DNA from: Paramesorhizobium salinisoli
Lineage (GTDB): Bacteria; Pseudomonadota; Alphaproteobacteria; Rhizobiales; Rhizobiaceae
Direction: 5' to 3'
Assembly (NCBI RefSeq): GCF_003335045.1
Contig: NZ_QOZG01000002.1
Location: forward strand, 646,322 to 710,321
Length of the DNA stretch: 64,000 bases
Under the pieces are notes generated by a model that saw only the letters and a program-made list of their open reading frames with translations, searched no databases and was not told where the DNA came from. Numbering within the stretch: position 1 is the stretch's first letter; each line of letters opens with the position of its first letter. The translations under genes and the position numbers were made by a program. Shown one piece after another: positions 33,457 through 45,035 of this stretch.

Positions 33457-34245
33457 TCAGCCCAATACGACGCCCGAAATCGCACCAGGCCCCGGAATGG
33501 CGCCTGGCGGGCATTTTCCCAGGATGATCATCCCAAGGATCTCGTCCTCCGTCACATCCCCTACGCGTGCCGTGCCGACGACACGCCCATTCTTCATGAC
33601 GATCACACGGTCGGCGAGATGGAGCACGTCGTGAATGTCATGGCTGATCAGGAAGATGCCGATGCCTTCGCTTTTCAGCTGATGGATCAATTCGCCGACC
33701 TGGGCCGTTTCCTGCGGCCCGAGCGCTGCCGTCGGCTCGTCCATGATCAGGATACGGGCGTTGAACAGGATGGCGCGGGCGATGGCCACCGACTGGCGCT
33801 GGCCACCCGAAAGCGCCTTCACCGGATCCTTGAAGCGCTGGAAACGCGGATTGAGGCGGCCCATAACCTCGCGAGCCTTTGCTTCCATCGCCACATCGTC
33901 GAGCGTGCCCCAGGGGGTCATGATCTCGCGTCCCAGATAGAGATTTGCTGCGGTATCGACATTGTCGGCGAGCGCCAGCGTCTGGTAGATCGTTTCGATC
34001 CCATAGGCCTTGGCATCGCGCGGATTGTTGATGACGGCTTCCTCGCCGTTCACCTTGATCGTTCCACCATCGCGCTTGTAGGCGCCCGAGAGGATCTTGA
34101 TCAACGTCGACTTGCCCGCTCCATTATGACCAAGGAGCGCAACCACCTCGCCCGCATGAAGATCAGCCGAGGCATCATCGACGGCGCGGATGCCGCCGAA
34201 GGCAATCGAGATATTTTCCATCTCCACGAGAGGTATGTTGCTCAT
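33457..34245 (-). CDS. xylG: Xylose-type ABC transporter ATP-binding protein
   Basis: 262 residues with one ABC domain: [14 protein letters not shown] (Walker A), [14 protein letters not shown] (signature), [11 protein letters not shown] (Walker B) and LISHD (H-loop). ATG 34245 has an excellent GGGGAGGAG site. Unlike E. coli XylG (two cassettes) it has one, so it would act as a homodimer. It follows the permease gene after 35 bases in the xylF-xylH-xylG order. The C-terminus ends in a Pro/Gly-rich tail. Confidence 0.8.
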   Translation of the reverse strand: MSNIPLVEMENISIAFGGIRAVDDASADLHAGEVVALLGHNGAGKSTLIKILSGAYKRDGGTIKVNGEEAVINNPRDAKAYGIETIYQTLALADNVDTAANLYLGREIMTPWGTLDDVAMEAKAREVMGRLNPRFQRFKDPVKALSGGQRQSVAIARAILFNARILIMDEPTAALGPQETAQVGELIHQLKSEGIGIFLISHDIHDVLHLADRVIVMKNGRVVGTARVGDVTEDEILGMIILGKCPPGAIPGPGAISGVVLG

Positions 34246-34280
34246 GGTCTCCTCCCCTTCTCTATCTCTATGGCCGGGGG

Positions 34281-35600
34281 TCATGACACGCGCCGGCGAT
34301 AGATCGTGTCAAGCCAGACGGCGATGACCAGCACGACACCGACGACGATATTCTGCAGTGGCGTATCGAGGCCGAGAAGCACCATGCCAGACGACAGGGA
34401 TTGCATCATCACCGCGCCGAGCATTGCGCCGGCGATCGTGCCGACGCCACCGGCAAGCGACGTGCCGCCGATGACCGCCGCGGCGATGGTAAGCAGTTCA
34501 TCGAGGGTGCCTTGCGCATTGGTGGCGGCATTCAGGCGGGCGGTTGAAATGGCGGCTGAAATGGCGCAGAGGATCCCCATCAGGATGAAGATCTTCATGA
34601 TCACCCATTTGGTGTTGATGCCGGCCAGCTCCGCCGCTTCCGGGTTGCCGCCGAGCGCGAAGACATAGCGTCCGAACCGGGTGCGGGTGGCGACGAATGT
34701 CATGACGATGCCGACAACGATCGCGATGAGCACGGGGATGGCAATGCCGTGCGGGATGAAGAGCCCGCCTTCCGGCATGGTGATATTGTGCTCCTCGGCA
34801 TATCTCCTGACGATGCCGATGGGCCATGGATAGGAATTGGCAACCGCCACCGCGCCCAGGGCAAGCGCGCTGCCCACCACGCCCAGCAATATTTCGGCCC
34901 ATACCGGGCGCCGCGGGAAATTGAAGCGCTTACGCTGCCGCCGCGCATTGATGATGAGGCCGACGATGCCGAGGCAGGCGATCACGCCGACAACCCAGCT
35001 CCAATTCGCTCCGATCGATCCGGCGGGGCCGCCGCCCATCAGGCGAAAGGTGGAATCCATCGGCGCGACGGTGCGCCCCGACGTGACCCACCAGGCGGCG
35101 CCGCGCCAGACGAGAAGCCCGCCGAGCGTCACGATGAAGGAGGGCACGCCGAGAAAGGCGATGATGAAGCCCTGCAGGCCGCCAATGGCTGCGCCGACGG
35201 CGATGCCGAGCGCGAGCGTGATGATCCATGTCGCCGGATTTTCGAAGCCGAGGAACGGCGGCAGCCACTCCGTCTGCGCCACCCCCATGATCATGCCGAC
35301 AAAGCCGAGAATCGATCCGACAGAGAGATCGATATTGCGGGTGACGATGACCAGAACCATGCCAGTCGCCATGACCGCGATGGACGCCGTCTGGACCGAA
35401 AGGTTCCAGAGATTGCGCGGCGTCAGGAACAGCCCACCCGACAGCACATCGAAGGTGACCCAGATGAGCAGGAGTGCGAGGACCATACCGAGGAGACGAG
35501 TGTCGAGCTCGGTCGCCTTGATGAACCGCGCGAAAAAGCCGAGTTCGGCCGCCCGAGCCCCGTCGGTCGAGTTGGACCCAGTGCTCGCATTCTCGTTCAT
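34281..35600 (-). CDS. xylH: Xylose-type ABC transporter permease
   Basis: 439 residues and many hydrophobic helices; [18 protein letters not shown] is the carbohydrate permease signature. A hydrophilic insertion (about residues 215-280, containing [15 protein letters not shown] and a periplasmic loop) is typical of XylH. Lies between xylF and xylG on the minus strand. A stable hairpin separates it from xylF upstream, which may lower its expression relative to the binding protein. Confidence 0.85.
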   Translation of the reverse strand: MNENASTGSNSTDGARAAELGFFARFIKATELDTRLLGMVLALLLIWVTFDVLSGGLFLTPRNLWNLSVQTASIAVMATGMVLVIVTRNIDLSVGSILGFVGMIMGVAQTEWLPPFLGFENPATWIITLALGIAVGAAIGGLQGFIIAFLGVPSFIVTLGGLLVWRGAAWWVTSGRTVAPMDSTFRLMGGGPAGSIGANWSWVVGVIACLGIVGLIINARRQRKRFNFPRRPVWAEILLGVVGSALALGAVAVANSYPWPIGIVRRYAEEHNITMPEGGLFIPHGIAIPVLIAIVVGIVMTFVATRTRFGRYVFALGGNPEAAELAGINTKWVIMKIFILMGILCAISAAISTARLNAATNAQGTLDELLTIAAAVIGGTSLAGGVGTIAGAMLGAVMMQSLSSGMVLLGLDTPLQNIVVGVVLVIAVWLDTIYRRRVS

Positions 35601-35635
35601 GCTGCCCCTCCCACGGGCTTGCAGGACAATTCGGA

Positions 35636-35667
35636 AAACGCCGCGGTTGTCAAAAACCGCGGCGTTT
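35636..35667 (-). promoter_or_regulatory. Intercistronic hairpin between xylF and xylH
   Basis: Perfect 13-base arms AAACGCCGCGGTT (35636-35648) and AACCGCGGCGTTT (35655-35667), six-base loop, no following T-tract. It sits just after the xylF stop, where such hairpins stabilise the upstream mRNA or partly attenuate transcription. Confidence 0.65.
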
Positions 35668-35684
35668 GCAGACTCAGCCGTGCC

Positions 35685-36725
35685 TTACTTGCAGGCAGGC
35701 ACCGAATCGGGAGTGACGCCCTGGCAGACGACATCCTTCTTCACCCAGCCGGCATCAATGACAACGTCGAGATTGTCCTTGGTGATCGGGACAGGCTTCA
35801 GGAAGATGGAATTCATCTCGATCCCCTTGGGACCGCCGCTGAACTTCTCCACGTCGGCGATTTCATCCATCTTCTTGCCATCGGCCAACTGCGAGGCGAT
35901 GTTCGCGGCTCTATTGCCGAGTTCACGGCTATCTTTCCAGACCGAGACGGTCTGCGTGCCGAGCGCGATGCGGTTAAGCGCCGCAAAATCAGCATCCTGA
36001 CCTGACACCGGCACGGAACCGGCAAGGCCCTGCGCGGAGAGCGCGGCGATGGCGCCGCCGGCTGTGCCGTCATTGGAAGCCACGACCGCGTCCACCTTGT
36101 TATTGTTGGCGGTCAGGATCTGTTCCATGTTCTTTTGGGCGTTCGCCGGCAGCCAGCCGTCGGTATAGGCCTCGCCGACATTCTTGATCTTGCCGGAGTC
36201 GATCGCGTCCTTCAGGACTTCCATCTGCCCGGCGAACAGGAAATCGGCGTTGGGATCGGCGCCATTGCCCTTGATGAAGACATAATTGCCCTCGGGCTTG
36301 ACCGCCTGAACCGCGCGGGCCTGCATGCGGCCGACTTCCTTGTTGTCGAAAGTGATGTAGAAGGCATCCTTGTTCTCGATCAAGCGGTCATAGCCGATGA
36401 CGGGGATGCCTTCGGCAGTCGCCTTTTCCACGGCGGGATCGATCGCGCTCGAATCCTGCGCGAGAATGATCAGCGCGTTGGCGCCCTGCGCAATGAGGCT
36501 TTCGACATCGGTCAACTGTTTTGCCGCCGACGATTGCGCGTCGGCAGAGATGTATTTGTCGCCATTGGCTTCAAGCGCGGCCTTGATCGCCGCTTCGTCG
36601 GTCTTCCAGCGCTCTTCCTGGAAGTTCGACCAGGATACACCGATGACCTTGTCCTTGGCGAAAACGGGACCAGCGAAAGACACGGCAAAGACTGCGCCCG
36701 CAAGAGCTGCTGCATATTTCTTCAT
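35685..36725 (-). CDS. xylF: Xylose-type periplasmic binding protein
   Basis: 346 residues: signal peptide ([22 protein letters not shown]), then a periplasmic binding protein with [40 protein letters not shown] and [17 protein letters not shown], all close to D-xylose binding protein XylF. GGGAGGA precedes ATG 36725. Two late cysteines ([15 protein letters not shown]) may form a disulfide. First gene of the minus-strand run, divergent from a ROK regulator and xylA, which supports xylose as ligand. Confidence 0.88.
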   Translation of the reverse strand: MKKYAAALAGAVFAVSFAGPVFAKDKVIGVSWSNFQEERWKTDEAAIKAALEANGDKYISADAQSSAAKQLTDVESLIAQGANALIILAQDSSAIDPAVEKATAEGIPVIGYDRLIENKDAFYITFDNKEVGRMQARAVQAVKPEGNYVFIKGNGADPNADFLFAGQMEVLKDAIDSGKIKNVGEAYTDGWLPANAQKNMEQILTANNNKVDAVVASNDGTAGGAIAALSAQGLAGSVPVSGQDADFAALNRIALGTQTVSVWKDSRELGNRAANIASQLADGKKMDEIADVEKFSGGPKGIEMNSIFLKPVPITKDNLDVVIDAGWVKKDVVCQGVTPDSVPACK

Positions 36726-36807
36726 GACATTCCTCCCAGTGCATCCAGCACTATAAACATGATCGGATACGATCACCCCCGCCCCTCCATTGGCAGGAAG
36801 CCTTTTA

Positions 36808-36822
36808 TTTCGAGGCTCGAAA
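36808..36822. promoter_or_regulatory. Palindromic operator candidate between xylF and the ROK regulator
   Basis: TTTCGAG-G-CTCGAAA, a perfect 15-base palindrome flanked by A/T runs, in the 211-base divergent region. Its shape resembles ROK-family sites (TTATTT...AAATAA of Mlc/NagC). Confidence 0.5.
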
Positions 36823-36936
36823 AAAATAGTGACTAAAATTCCTTTCCATGTCAACATCGAAAGTGGGGAGCCCAAGTTGTTGCAAAGCAATGCCAATTTT
36901 GCACTGCAATAGAAAAGACTGACGAGGAGGAGCGTT

Positions 36937-38175
36937 TTGGCTGGAGCGATCGCACGCTCGGACGATGTGCGCCGACAAAACCGAAAACTGGTTCTTACCG
37001 CCGTAAGGCGCAGGGGTGCGCTTTCCCGCACCGACATCACCGCCATGACCGGCCTCAGCGCCTCAACCGTTTCGGCCATCGTGGCAGGACTGGTCTCCGA
37101 AGGGGTGCTGCTGGAAAGCCGTGATAGCGGCGCGACGAGACGCGGTCGTCCGCAGGTCTCGCTGATGCCCAACCCGGATATCGCCAAGGTCGGCGTCGTC
37201 AATCTTTCGCTCAACAGCCTGACCGTCGCGCTCGTCGACTATGCCGGCGGCACAATCGCCAAGCAGACCGCAGAATTTCCGACATGGCCGGCGACGGGTG
37301 TGGGGCTCGTGGCCGAAATCAGCACGATGCTGCGCAGCCAGTTGCAATCCAGCGCCGGCAGCGGCGGCAGGCTCATGCGTATCTCCATGTCCGTGCAGGG
37401 TGTCACCGATGCCGCCGGCGAGACGATGCGGTGGGCGCCGATCATCCGCGAAAGGGACATCGGTTTCGGCCCGGCGCTGCGACGCGGCTTCGGCGTGCCG
37501 GTTTCACTCGCCAATGATTGCGCCATGCTTGCCGAGGCGCTGCGCTGGACGGATCCGGCGCATTACGGCGGGGATTTTGCCGCCATAATGCTGTCCTATG
37601 GCATCGGCATGGGGCTTTATCTCAAAGGCCAGCCATTTTCTGGCTCGCATTCATCCGCGGCGGAATTCGGCCATATGGCGCATATTCCCTATGGCGCCGC
37701 CTGCCGCTGCGGCCGGCGCGGATGCATAGAGGCCTATGCCGGAGATTACGCCATATGGCGCAACGCTATGGGCATGCCCGATACCGCGCCGCCTCCGTTC
37801 AACATCGACGCCAATGTCTTCGCCGAGCTTGCGGAACGCGCCCGAGAGGCGGCGGGAATAGAGCGCGCGGCATTCCATACAGCAGGCCGCGCCATCGGCT
37901 TCGGCCTCAACAATTTGTTCTCGCTGATCGACCCCGTGCCGATCGCGCTGGTCGGTCCGGGCGCCAGGGTCTTCGACCTGATCGAGCCGGAAATCCGCAA
38001 TGCGATCTCCGGCACGGCCGGTTGGGACGGAGCGCAGGCACTGACGATCCGCTGCTATCCCGAGGAGCATCCGTTGCTCCTGCAGGGCTGCGCAATGACA
38101 TCGCTGCTGCATCTGGACGCAGATGTATTTTCCGGCAACGAGGCGCGCGGCCTTTCACAGACCAGCGCGGCATAA
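36937..38175 (+). CDS. ROK-family transcriptional regulator, xylose-type repressor
   Basis: 412 residues. An N-terminal winged helix (about residues 15-70, [20 protein letters not shown]) is followed by a ROK sugar-kinase-like domain with [20 protein letters not shown] and the zinc motif EFGHMA...[12 protein letters not shown]. It begins at TTG 36937, six bases after GGAGGAG. Predicted to bind the shared xylF/xylR region and release on xylose binding. It is followed by xylA in the same direction. The regulated operon is inferred from position. Confidence 0.82.
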   Translation: MAGAIARSDDVRRQNRKLVLTAVRRRGALSRTDITAMTGLSASTVSAIVAGLVSEGVLLESRDSGATRRGRPQVSLMPNPDIAKVGVVNLSLNSLTVALVDYAGGTIAKQTAEFPTWPATGVGLVAEISTMLRSQLQSSAGSGGRLMRISMSVQGVTDAAGETMRWAPIIRERDIGFGPALRRGFGVPVSLANDCAMLAEALRWTDPAHYGGDFAAIMLSYGIGMGLYLKGQPFSGSHSSAAEFGHMAHIPYGAACRCGRRGCIEAYAGDYAIWRNAMGMPDTAPPPFNIDANVFAELAERAREAAGIERAAFHTAGRAIGFGLNNLFSLIDPVPIALVGPGARVFDLIEPEIRNAISGTAGWDGAQALTIRCYPEEHPLLLQGCAMTSLLHLDADVFSGNEARGLSQTSAA

Positions 38176-38242
38176 AAGCCGCAACGAAATTACGGGCATC
38201 GGGTGCCCGTCGAGATCTACCCACCATAGGAGGAATATGAAT

Positions 38243-39540
<1,298 letters not shown>

Positions 39541-39553
<13 letters not shown>

Positions 39554-39571
39554 CCGTAACGGTCCGTTTTT
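39541..39571 (+). terminator. Intrinsic terminator at the xylA stop
   Basis: CCGTTACG and CGTAACGG with a six-base loop spanning the stop codon, followed shortly by TTTTT (39567-39571). Confidence 0.75.
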
Positions 39572-39575
39572 GAAT

Positions 39576-39605
39576 TGGAGGGCCTGGAGACATTCAGGCC
39601 CTCCA
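39576..39605. terminator. Second hairpin, probably bidirectional
   Basis: TGGAGGGCCTG (39576-39586) and CAGGCCCTCCA (39595-39605) around eight bases, between the convergent xylA and HxlR genes. Confidence 0.65.
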
Positions 39606-39622
39606 TTGTTAAGTCTGCATTT

Positions 39623-40159
39623 TTACGCAAGTCCGGACGGAAAACCGGCGCCCACTTTTCCCGACCTTGCCTTGTTTCGCGCCACCGTTTCCTCGTATGC
39701 GGCCTGAAGCCGGGCGAGGACCGATGGGCCGGACGCGGGGGCGCCAAGGTGGAGCGTGCGCAACTCGTCCATGAACGCTTGCCACATCGGTAGACCGCCC
39801 TCTTCCAGAAGCTGCGCGCGGATCGACAATTCCTCGGAGGCAGGCGTGTGGCGCCGTCCCCATGCGCCCATCTGCGCGAGCAGCGGCACAAGCTGGATCG
39901 CCGGTTCGGTGAGGCTATAGATCGCCTTCTGTTTGTGGCTCGGGTCATCGCTCCTGGTAAGCAGGCCCGCCTCGACCAGCCGCTTCAGGCGGTCGGCGAG
40001 GATATTGGAGGCGATCCCCTCCTCCGACTGGTTGAGCAGCTCGCGATAATGGCGGCGATTGCCGAACATGAGGTCGCGAATGATGATCAGGCTCCAGCGA
40101 TCACCCAGCATTTCCAAAGTCAGATTGATCGGGCAGCCGGAACGGTGCGCATTGTCCAT
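39623..40159 (-). CDS. HxlR-family transcriptional regulator
   Basis: 178 residues from ATG 40159 (GGAGC upstream). A winged-helix domain starts after CPINLTLEMLGDRWSLIIIRDLM, the signature beginning of HxlR proteins with the single cysteine (residue 8) near the N-terminus that often senses redox or electrophile stress. The C-terminal 80 residues are helical. Divergent from a glutathione S-transferase gene, which is its likely target through the nested palindromes between them. Confidence 0.85.
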   Translation of the reverse strand: MDNAHRSGCPINLTLEMLGDRWSLIIIRDLMFGNRRHYRELLNQSEEGIASNILADRLKRLVEAGLLTRSDDPSHKQKAIYSLTEPAIQLVPLLAQMGAWGRRHTPASEELSIRAQLLEEGGLPMWQAFMDELRTLHLGAPASGPSVLARLQAAYEETVARNKARSGKVGAGFPSGLA

Positions 40160-40177
40160 TAGATAAGCTCCATGAAA

Positions 40178-40235
40178 CTGCTTGCAAAATAGGAGTGGTT
40201 TGACTAAAAAGCAACCACTTGCGATCTGCAAGCAG
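40178..40235. promoter_or_regulatory. Nested inverted repeats, HxlR operator candidate
   Basis: Outer pair CTGCTTGCA (40178-40186) and TGCAAGCAG (40227-40235); inner pair AGTGGTT (40194-40200) and AACCACT (40213-40219); also CTTGC-N5-GCAAG (40218-40232). All lie in the 104-base HxlR/GST intergenic region. Confidence 0.6.
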
Positions 40236-40263
40236 ACTAGACGCTGCGTCCTGAGGAAAACCC

Positions 40264-40923
40264 ATGCCACTTGAACTCTATGCCCATCCCTTTTCTTCCT
40301 ACTGCCAGAAGGCGCTGATCGCTTTCTACGAGAACGGCACGCCCTTCGTGTTCCGCATGCTCGGGTCCGAAGACGAAGAAGCGGTAGCCGAATGGCAGGC
40401 GTTGTGGCCGCTCAAGCGGTTTCCGGTGCTGGTCGACGGCGACCGCACGGTGGTGGAGGCGAGCATCATCATCGAATATCTTGGCCTCTATCACCCCGGG
40501 CCGGTGCGGCTCGTCCCAGAAGATGTGCGCGCCGCGATCGACGTGCGGACCATGGACCGCTTCTTCGACAACTATATCATGACCCCGCAGCAGAAGATCG
40601 TCTTCAACGCCATCCGCCCGGAAGATGCCCGCGACTCCTATGGCGTGGAGGAGGCACGCGCGATGCTCGACACCGCCTATCGCTGGCTCGACGGCCGGAT
40701 GGCGGGACGTGAATGGGCTTCAGGCAACAGTTTCAGCCTTGCCGATTGCGCCGCAGCACCAGCGCTGTTTTACGCCGACTGGAGTCATCCTATCGGCGAG
40801 GAATTCGCGCATGTCCACGCCTATCGCAAGCGGCTCCTGGCGCGGCCGTCCTTTGCGCGGGCGGTGAACGAGGCACGTCCTTATCGACCGCTCTTCCCTC
40901 TCGGCGCACCTGATCGGGATTGA
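40264..40923 (+). CDS. Glutathione S-transferase family protein
   Basis: 219 residues. An N-terminal thioredoxin-like domain (LELYAHPFSSYCQKALIAFY, then FPVLVDGDRTVVEASIIIEYL with the cis-Pro and glutathione-binding E-A-S block) is followed by a helical domain (SLADCAAAPALFYADW). Conjugates or reduces electrophiles with glutathione in the cytosol. GAGGAA precedes the ATG. Divergent from the HxlR regulator, so possibly an electrophile-inducible detoxification gene; its stop abuts the convergent cupin gene. Confidence 0.85.
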   Translation: MPLELYAHPFSSYCQKALIAFYENGTPFVFRMLGSEDEEAVAEWQALWPLKRFPVLVDGDRTVVEASIIIEYLGLYHPGPVRLVPEDVRAAIDVRTMDRFFDNYIMTPQQKIVFNAIRPEDARDSYGVEEARAMLDTAYRWLDGRMAGREWASGNSFSLADCAAAPALFYADWSHPIGEEFAHVHAYRKRLLARPSFARAVNEARPYRPLFPLGAPDRD

Positions 40924-41427
40924 TCATCCAGCCCGCTGCCAGATCGCGACCAAGGGACCGCCCTTCCCTTCGAGCGGATCGGATTGCGGCAGCGGAAGGC
41001 GTTCGATCCTCTCCAGGTCCTGCGGTGACGGCTGGTCGCGGCAGATATCGGCGCGCTGTCCCGGTGGATAGGCGCCGATGACCAGAAAATCGTCACTCGC
41101 ATCAAGCCGGCAATGGCCGGTGCCGGCGGGAAGCACGAGCGTATCTCCGGCCTCGACCGCCATCTCGCGCCCGCCGGGACCACCGATCAACAGCCGCGCC
41201 CGGCCGGATGCGACGCCCAGCACCTCATGCCCCTCGGTATGATAGTGATGATAAGGAAAGACACCGTTGCGCCAGGCACCTGTCCAGCCATTGCGCGTGA
41301 ACAACGTTTCAATATGGCTGGCGGCATCGCCTTCCACCTTCACATGGCCACGATAGAGAAGCACAGGCAGTCGCGGATTGTTGGGCACACCGTCGCGGGC
41401 ATCGAACATGAATGTTTCCAGTGACAT
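40924..41427 (-). CDS. YjlB-like cupin protein
   Basis: 167 residues from ATG 41427 (GGAGGAGAT upstream). [35 protein letters not shown] (cupin His/Glu metal ligands) and [16 protein letters not shown] followed by [10 protein letters not shown] are the layout of YjlB-type cupins of unknown activity. Single-domain, cytosolic. A much longer open frame reaches 42300 but runs antisense-framed through the acyltransferase gene and is not coding. Neighbours give no pathway clue. Confidence 0.8.
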   Translation of the reverse strand: MSLETFMFDARDGVPNNPRLPVLLYRGHVKVEGDAASHIETLFTRNGWTGAWRNGVFPYHHYHTEGHEVLGVASGRARLLIGGPGGREMAVEAGDTLVLPAGTGHCRLDASDDFLVIGAYPPGQRADICRDQPSPQDLERIERLPLPQSDPLEGKGGPLVAIWQRAG

Positions 41428-41579
41428 GAGGATCTCCTCCGTTTCCAGCATTAATCGGCTCAGGTCATGAAAGGTTCCGGCAGTAGCCGGGAGGAACGAA
41501 CGGGCACGCTCAACCGGTCGTGATGGCTGGCGCCGAATTGGGATCACGGGCGAAACGGGCAAGATGGGACAGCACCTAC

Positions 41580-42677
41580 TCAAATGAGCGGCGAAGCGGC
41601 GGCGCTGGAGGCGGGATGTTTGAGGCCGAGACGGCGGAGGAACCAGTCGCCGATAGGTTTCTCGAACCAACGATAGGAAAGGACCGCCACGATCATGGTG
41701 GCGATCATCGGAATAGGCAGGAAAGCGTAGAAATCGACTATTCCCAGCGGCGCGACCAGCCTTTTCCAGACGAGCCCGAACATGACAATCTCGACCACGG
41801 GATGCCAGAGATAGATGCCGAAGGAGACAGCCGCAAAGGGCCGCAGGAGCCTGGGATAAACCGGCGAGTTCTGGTCGTTGCGCTCGGCGACCGCAGCCAG
41901 GAACACTGCAATGGCCAGGACGACGAGGCTGTAGTAATAATTGACCTGAAGCTGCATCAACGTGCAGGACGCCAACATGGTGAGCCAGGCGGGCCAACGC
42001 GAGGTCAATGTCAGGCGGCTGCGCGAGGCAAGCACAGCGATCAGCGCGCCTGCGATGAAATCGGCAAAGGCGCGATAGGCGCCCCAGGTGTCGGCCTCCA
42101 CCCAATGTTTGCCGGGCATGATGTGCAGGGCGAGCAGGATCTCCAGAAGCGCAATCCAGAGAAGCAGCAGCGCGACCAGCCCCTTCGCACCGGCGAGCCG
42201 GTTGGCAAAAAGGATGAGCGGCAGCAGGAGATAGGAGAACCATTCCGCCGACAGCGACCAAGAGACGAAATTGAACGTCAGCTCGTGCGAGAAACCCCAT
42301 CCCTGGACGAGCAGCAGGTTGGGGACGATCTGGCCCATATCATAGCGCTCGGCACCGCCGAACGGGCGGAGAATCCCCAGGTGATAGCCGATGCCCACGG
42401 CGAGAAAAAGGAGAAAGGTGATGATATGCAGCGGGTAAAGCCGGGCGAAGCGCCTGACCATGTAGAGGCGATAGCTGCGCAAATCCGTGACCTTGTCGCC
42501 ATAGTGCAGGACGATCAGGAAACCCGATATGATGAAGAACATGTCGAGCAGCGGTCGCAGGCGCTCGAGCCAGTCGAGCAGCCACCCCGTTCCCGGCGGC
42601 CCGTTGAAGGAAAAATGGTAGAGCATGATGAGAAGCGCAGCGATCAAACGCCAGAACTCAAACAGCCTGAAATACAT
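41580..42677 (-). CDS. Acyltransferase 3 family membrane protein
   Basis: 365 residues with about ten hydrophobic helices. [20 protein letters not shown] carries the His of the family near the N-terminus, followed by [16 protein letters not shown] and [16 protein letters not shown]; these are signature segments of O-acyltransferases such as OafA/NodX. The enzyme would acetylate a sugar of a surface glycan at the inner membrane. ATG 42677 has GAGAGAAGG upstream. Stand-alone gene; target unknown. Confidence 0.8.
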   Translation of the reverse strand: MYFRLFEFWRLIAALLIMLYHFSFNGPPGTGWLLDWLERLRPLLDMFFIISGFLIVLHYGDKVTDLRSYRLYMVRRFARLYPLHIITFLLFLAVGIGYHLGILRPFGGAERYDMGQIVPNLLLVQGWGFSHELTFNFVSWSLSAEWFSYLLLPLILFANRLAGAKGLVALLLLWIALLEILLALHIMPGKHWVEADTWGAYRAFADFIAGALIAVLASRSRLTLTSRWPAWLTMLASCTLMQLQVNYYYSLVVLAIAVFLAAVAERNDQNSPVYPRLLRPFAAVSFGIYLWHPVVEIVMFGLVWKRLVAPLGIVDFYAFLPIPMIATMIVAVLSYRWFEKPIGDWFLRRLGLKHPASSAAASPLI

Positions 42678-42866
42678 CGCCTTCTCTCGCACCGCAGCAT
42701 TTCACAATATCAGAGTATGCTTCGTGCGCCCGTTGGGACGCGCGGATTCGATCTGATCGTGACAAACCGCCCTGCTCCTGGCTTTTGTGTGTCCCGATCA
42801 GGCAGAATGGTATCAGGGTTCGGTTAATAACAAGGCTGATGCGGAGGCCGCGTTCTCGCGGATACA

Positions 42867-42894
42867 AAAAGCCCGGCGCTGAGGCCGGGCTTTT
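42867..42894 (-). terminator. Intrinsic terminator of dnaK
   Basis: AAAAGCCCGGC (42867-42877) and GCCGGGCTTTT (42884-42894), six-base loop; on the minus strand the hairpin ends in a T run. It lies 20 bases after the dnaK stop. Confidence 0.85.
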
Positions 42895-42914
42895 CGTGAG
42901 TTTCGAAACCGTGC

Positions 42915-44825
42915 TTATGCGGATTTCTTCTTATCGTCGTCGATTTCCTCATAGTCGGCATCGACGACATCGTCATCCGGCTTTTCGGAAGCCGTGGCTT
43001 CCTCGCCGCCTTCGGAAGCCTGTGCAGACTCATACATGGCCTGACCGAGCTTCATCGAGACTTCAGCGAGGTTCTGCGTCTTCGCCTTGATATCCTCGGC
43101 GTCTTCGCCTTCGAGCGAGGTTTTCAAAGCGGCGATCGCATCCTCGATGGCCGTCTTGTCCTCGGCGGAAACTTTGTCGCCATAATCCTTGAGCGACTTT
43201 TCCGCCGAATGCACCAGAGCCTCGCCCTGGTTCCGGGCCTCGACAGTGGCGCGGCGGGCCTTGTCGGCTTCGGCATTGGCCTCGGCGTCCTTGACCATCT
43301 TTTCGATATCGGCATCGGAAAGGCCACCGGATGCCTGGATGCGGATCTGGTGCTCCTTGCCGGTGCCCTTGTCCTTGGCCGAGACGTTGACTATGCCGTT
43401 GGCGTCTATGTCGAAGGTCACTTCGATCTGTGGGACGCCGCGCGGTGCGGGCGGAATGCCGACAAGATCGAACTGGCCAAGCATCTTGTTGTCGGCCGCC
43501 ATCTCACGCTCGCCCTGGAAGACGCGGATCGTCACGGCGGACTGGTTGTCCTCAGCCGTGGAGAAGGTCTGCGACTTCTTGGTCGGGATCGTCGTGTTGC
43601 GGTCGATCAGGCGGGTGAACACACCACCAAGCGTCTCGATGCCGAGCGACAGCGGCGTCACGTCGAGGAGCAGAACGTCCTTGACGTCGCCCTGGAGAAC
43701 GCCGGCCTGGATCGCAGCGCCGATGGCGACGACTTCATCAGGGTTGACGCCCTTGTGAGGCTCCTTGCCGAAGAACGCCTTGACCACTTCCTGCACCTTG
43801 GGCATGCGGGTCATCCCGCCGACGAGAACCACTTCGTCGATCTCGCCAGCCTTGAGGCCGGCATCCTTGAGCGCAGCCTTGCAAGGCTCGATGGTGCGCT
43901 GGATCAAATCATCGACCAGGCTCTCGAACTTGGCGCGGGTGAGCTTCATCGTCAGATGCTTCGGACCGGTGGCATCCGCCGTGATGAACGGCAGGTTGAT
44001 CTCGGTCTGCTGGGCCGACGACAACTCGATCTTGGCCTTCTCCGCAGCTTCCTTGAGGCGCTGCAAGGCGAGCTTGTCGTTCTTCAGGTCGATACCCTGT
44101 TCCTTCTTGAACTCAGCCGCCAAATATTCGACGAGACGCATGTCGAAATCCTCGCCGCCGAGGAAGGTATCGCCATTGGTCGATTTCACCTCGAACACAC
44201 CGTCGCCGATCTCAAGGACCGAGACGTCGAAGGTGCCGCCGCCAAGATCGTATACGGCGATGGTCTTGCCTTCCGTCTTGTCGAGGCCATAGGCGAGAGC
44301 TGCAGCCGTCGGCTCGTTGATGATGCGCAGAACCTCGAGGCCGGCAATCTTGCCTGCATCCTTGGTCGCCTGACGCTGGGCATCGTTGAAATAAGCGGGA
44401 ACTGTGATGACGGCCTGCTCGACCTTCTCGCCGAGATAGGCTTCCGCTGTTTCCTTCATCTTCTGCAGGATCATCGCGGAGATTTGCGACGGCGAATATT
44501 TCTTGCCGTGCACCTCGACCCAGGCATCGCCATTGTCGCCCTTGACGATCTTGTAAGGCACAAGATCCTTGTCCTTCTTGACCATCGGGTCGTCATAGCG
44601 GCGGCCGATCAGGCGCTTGACCGCAAAAAGCGTGCCTTCCGGATTGGTGACGGCCTGGCGCTTGGCGGGCTGGCCCGCAAGGCGTTCGTCGGTATCCGTA
44701 AAGGCAATGATGGAAGGCGTGGTGCGAGCACCTTCCGCATTCTCGATGACCTTCGCGTTCTTGCCGTCCATGACGGCGACACAGGAGTTGGTCGTTCCCA
44801 GATCGATGCCGATAACTTTTGCCAT
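42915..44825 (-). CDS. dnaK: Chaperone protein DnaK (Hsp70)
   Basis: 636 residues from ATG 44825. The ATPase domain starts [20 protein letters not shown] and contains [17 protein letters not shown] and [14 protein letters not shown]; the linker is [15 protein letters not shown]; the substrate domain includes [20 protein letters not shown]; the tail ends [16 protein letters not shown]-dependent folding chaperone working with DnaJ and GrpE. In many rhizobia dnaJ follows directly; here a terminator and an unrelated gene follow. A heat-shock promoter lies at 44944-44975. Confidence 0.97.
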   Translation of the reverse strand: MAKVIGIDLGTTNSCVAVMDGKNAKVIENAEGARTTPSIIAFTDTDERLAGQPAKRQAVTNPEGTLFAVKRLIGRRYDDPMVKKDKDLVPYKIVKGDNGDAWVEVHGKKYSPSQISAMILQKMKETAEAYLGEKVEQAVITVPAYFNDAQRQATKDAGKIAGLEVLRIINEPTAAALAYGLDKTEGKTIAVYDLGGGTFDVSVLEIGDGVFEVKSTNGDTFLGGEDFDMRLVEYLAAEFKKEQGIDLKNDKLALQRLKEAAEKAKIELSSAQQTEINLPFITADATGPKHLTMKLTRAKFESLVDDLIQRTIEPCKAALKDAGLKAGEIDEVVLVGGMTRMPKVQEVVKAFFGKEPHKGVNPDEVVAIGAAIQAGVLQGDVKDVLLLDVTPLSLGIETLGGVFTRLIDRNTTIPTKKSQTFSTAEDNQSAVTIRVFQGEREMAADNKMLGQFDLVGIPPAPRGVPQIEVTFDIDANGIVNVSAKDKGTGKEHQIRIQASGGLSDADIEKMVKDAEANAEADKARRATVEARNQGEALVHSAEKSLKDYGDKVSAEDKTAIEDAIAALKTSLEGEDAEDIKAKTQNLAEVSMKLGQAMYESAQASEGGEEATASEKPDDDVVDADYEEIDDDKKKSA

Positions 44826-44835
44826 ATTACATTTC

Positions 44836-44883
44836 TCCATTCAGCAGGCTGCCGGGACCTCTGCCGAGCATTCCATTCAGCAG
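44836..44883 (-). repeat. Twelve-base direct repeat in the dnaK leader
   Basis: TCCATTCAGCAG occurs at 44836-44847 and 44872-44883, 36 bases apart, inside the predicted dnaK 5' untranslated region. Confidence 0.6.
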
Positions 44884-44943
44884 CCCCTACCGGGTTTTTA
44901 CGGTACGCGATTCCCCTGGGGAAAGCAGCGCACAATAGCTTCG

Positions 44944-44975
44944 CGTATATAAGAAGGGCTATTTTTTACTGCAAG
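44944..44975 (-). promoter_or_regulatory. RpoH-type heat-shock promoter of dnaK
   Basis: Minus strand CTTG (44975-44972), 18 bases, CTTATATACG (44953-44944). This fits the alphaproteobacterial heat-shock consensus as I recall it, CTTG-N17/18-CYTATNTNNG. It predicts a leader of about 110 bases. Confidence 0.7.
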
Positions 44976-45035
44976 ACACAAGACGCGCCCTAGTGGTAAA
45001 TTCATCCGCCTGCGCATGTTGCGGACCATAAAGGG

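Noticed and set aside
40924..40924. Possible operon of GST and cupin genes
   Set aside because: They are convergent, with stops abutting at 40923/40924.
41428..42300. N-terminal extension of the cupin gene
   Set aside because: Overlaps the acyltransferase gene in another frame; GGAGGAGAT directly before ATG 41427 sets the start.
43209..44993. A 594-codon plus-strand frame
   Set aside because: Antisense shadow of dnaK.
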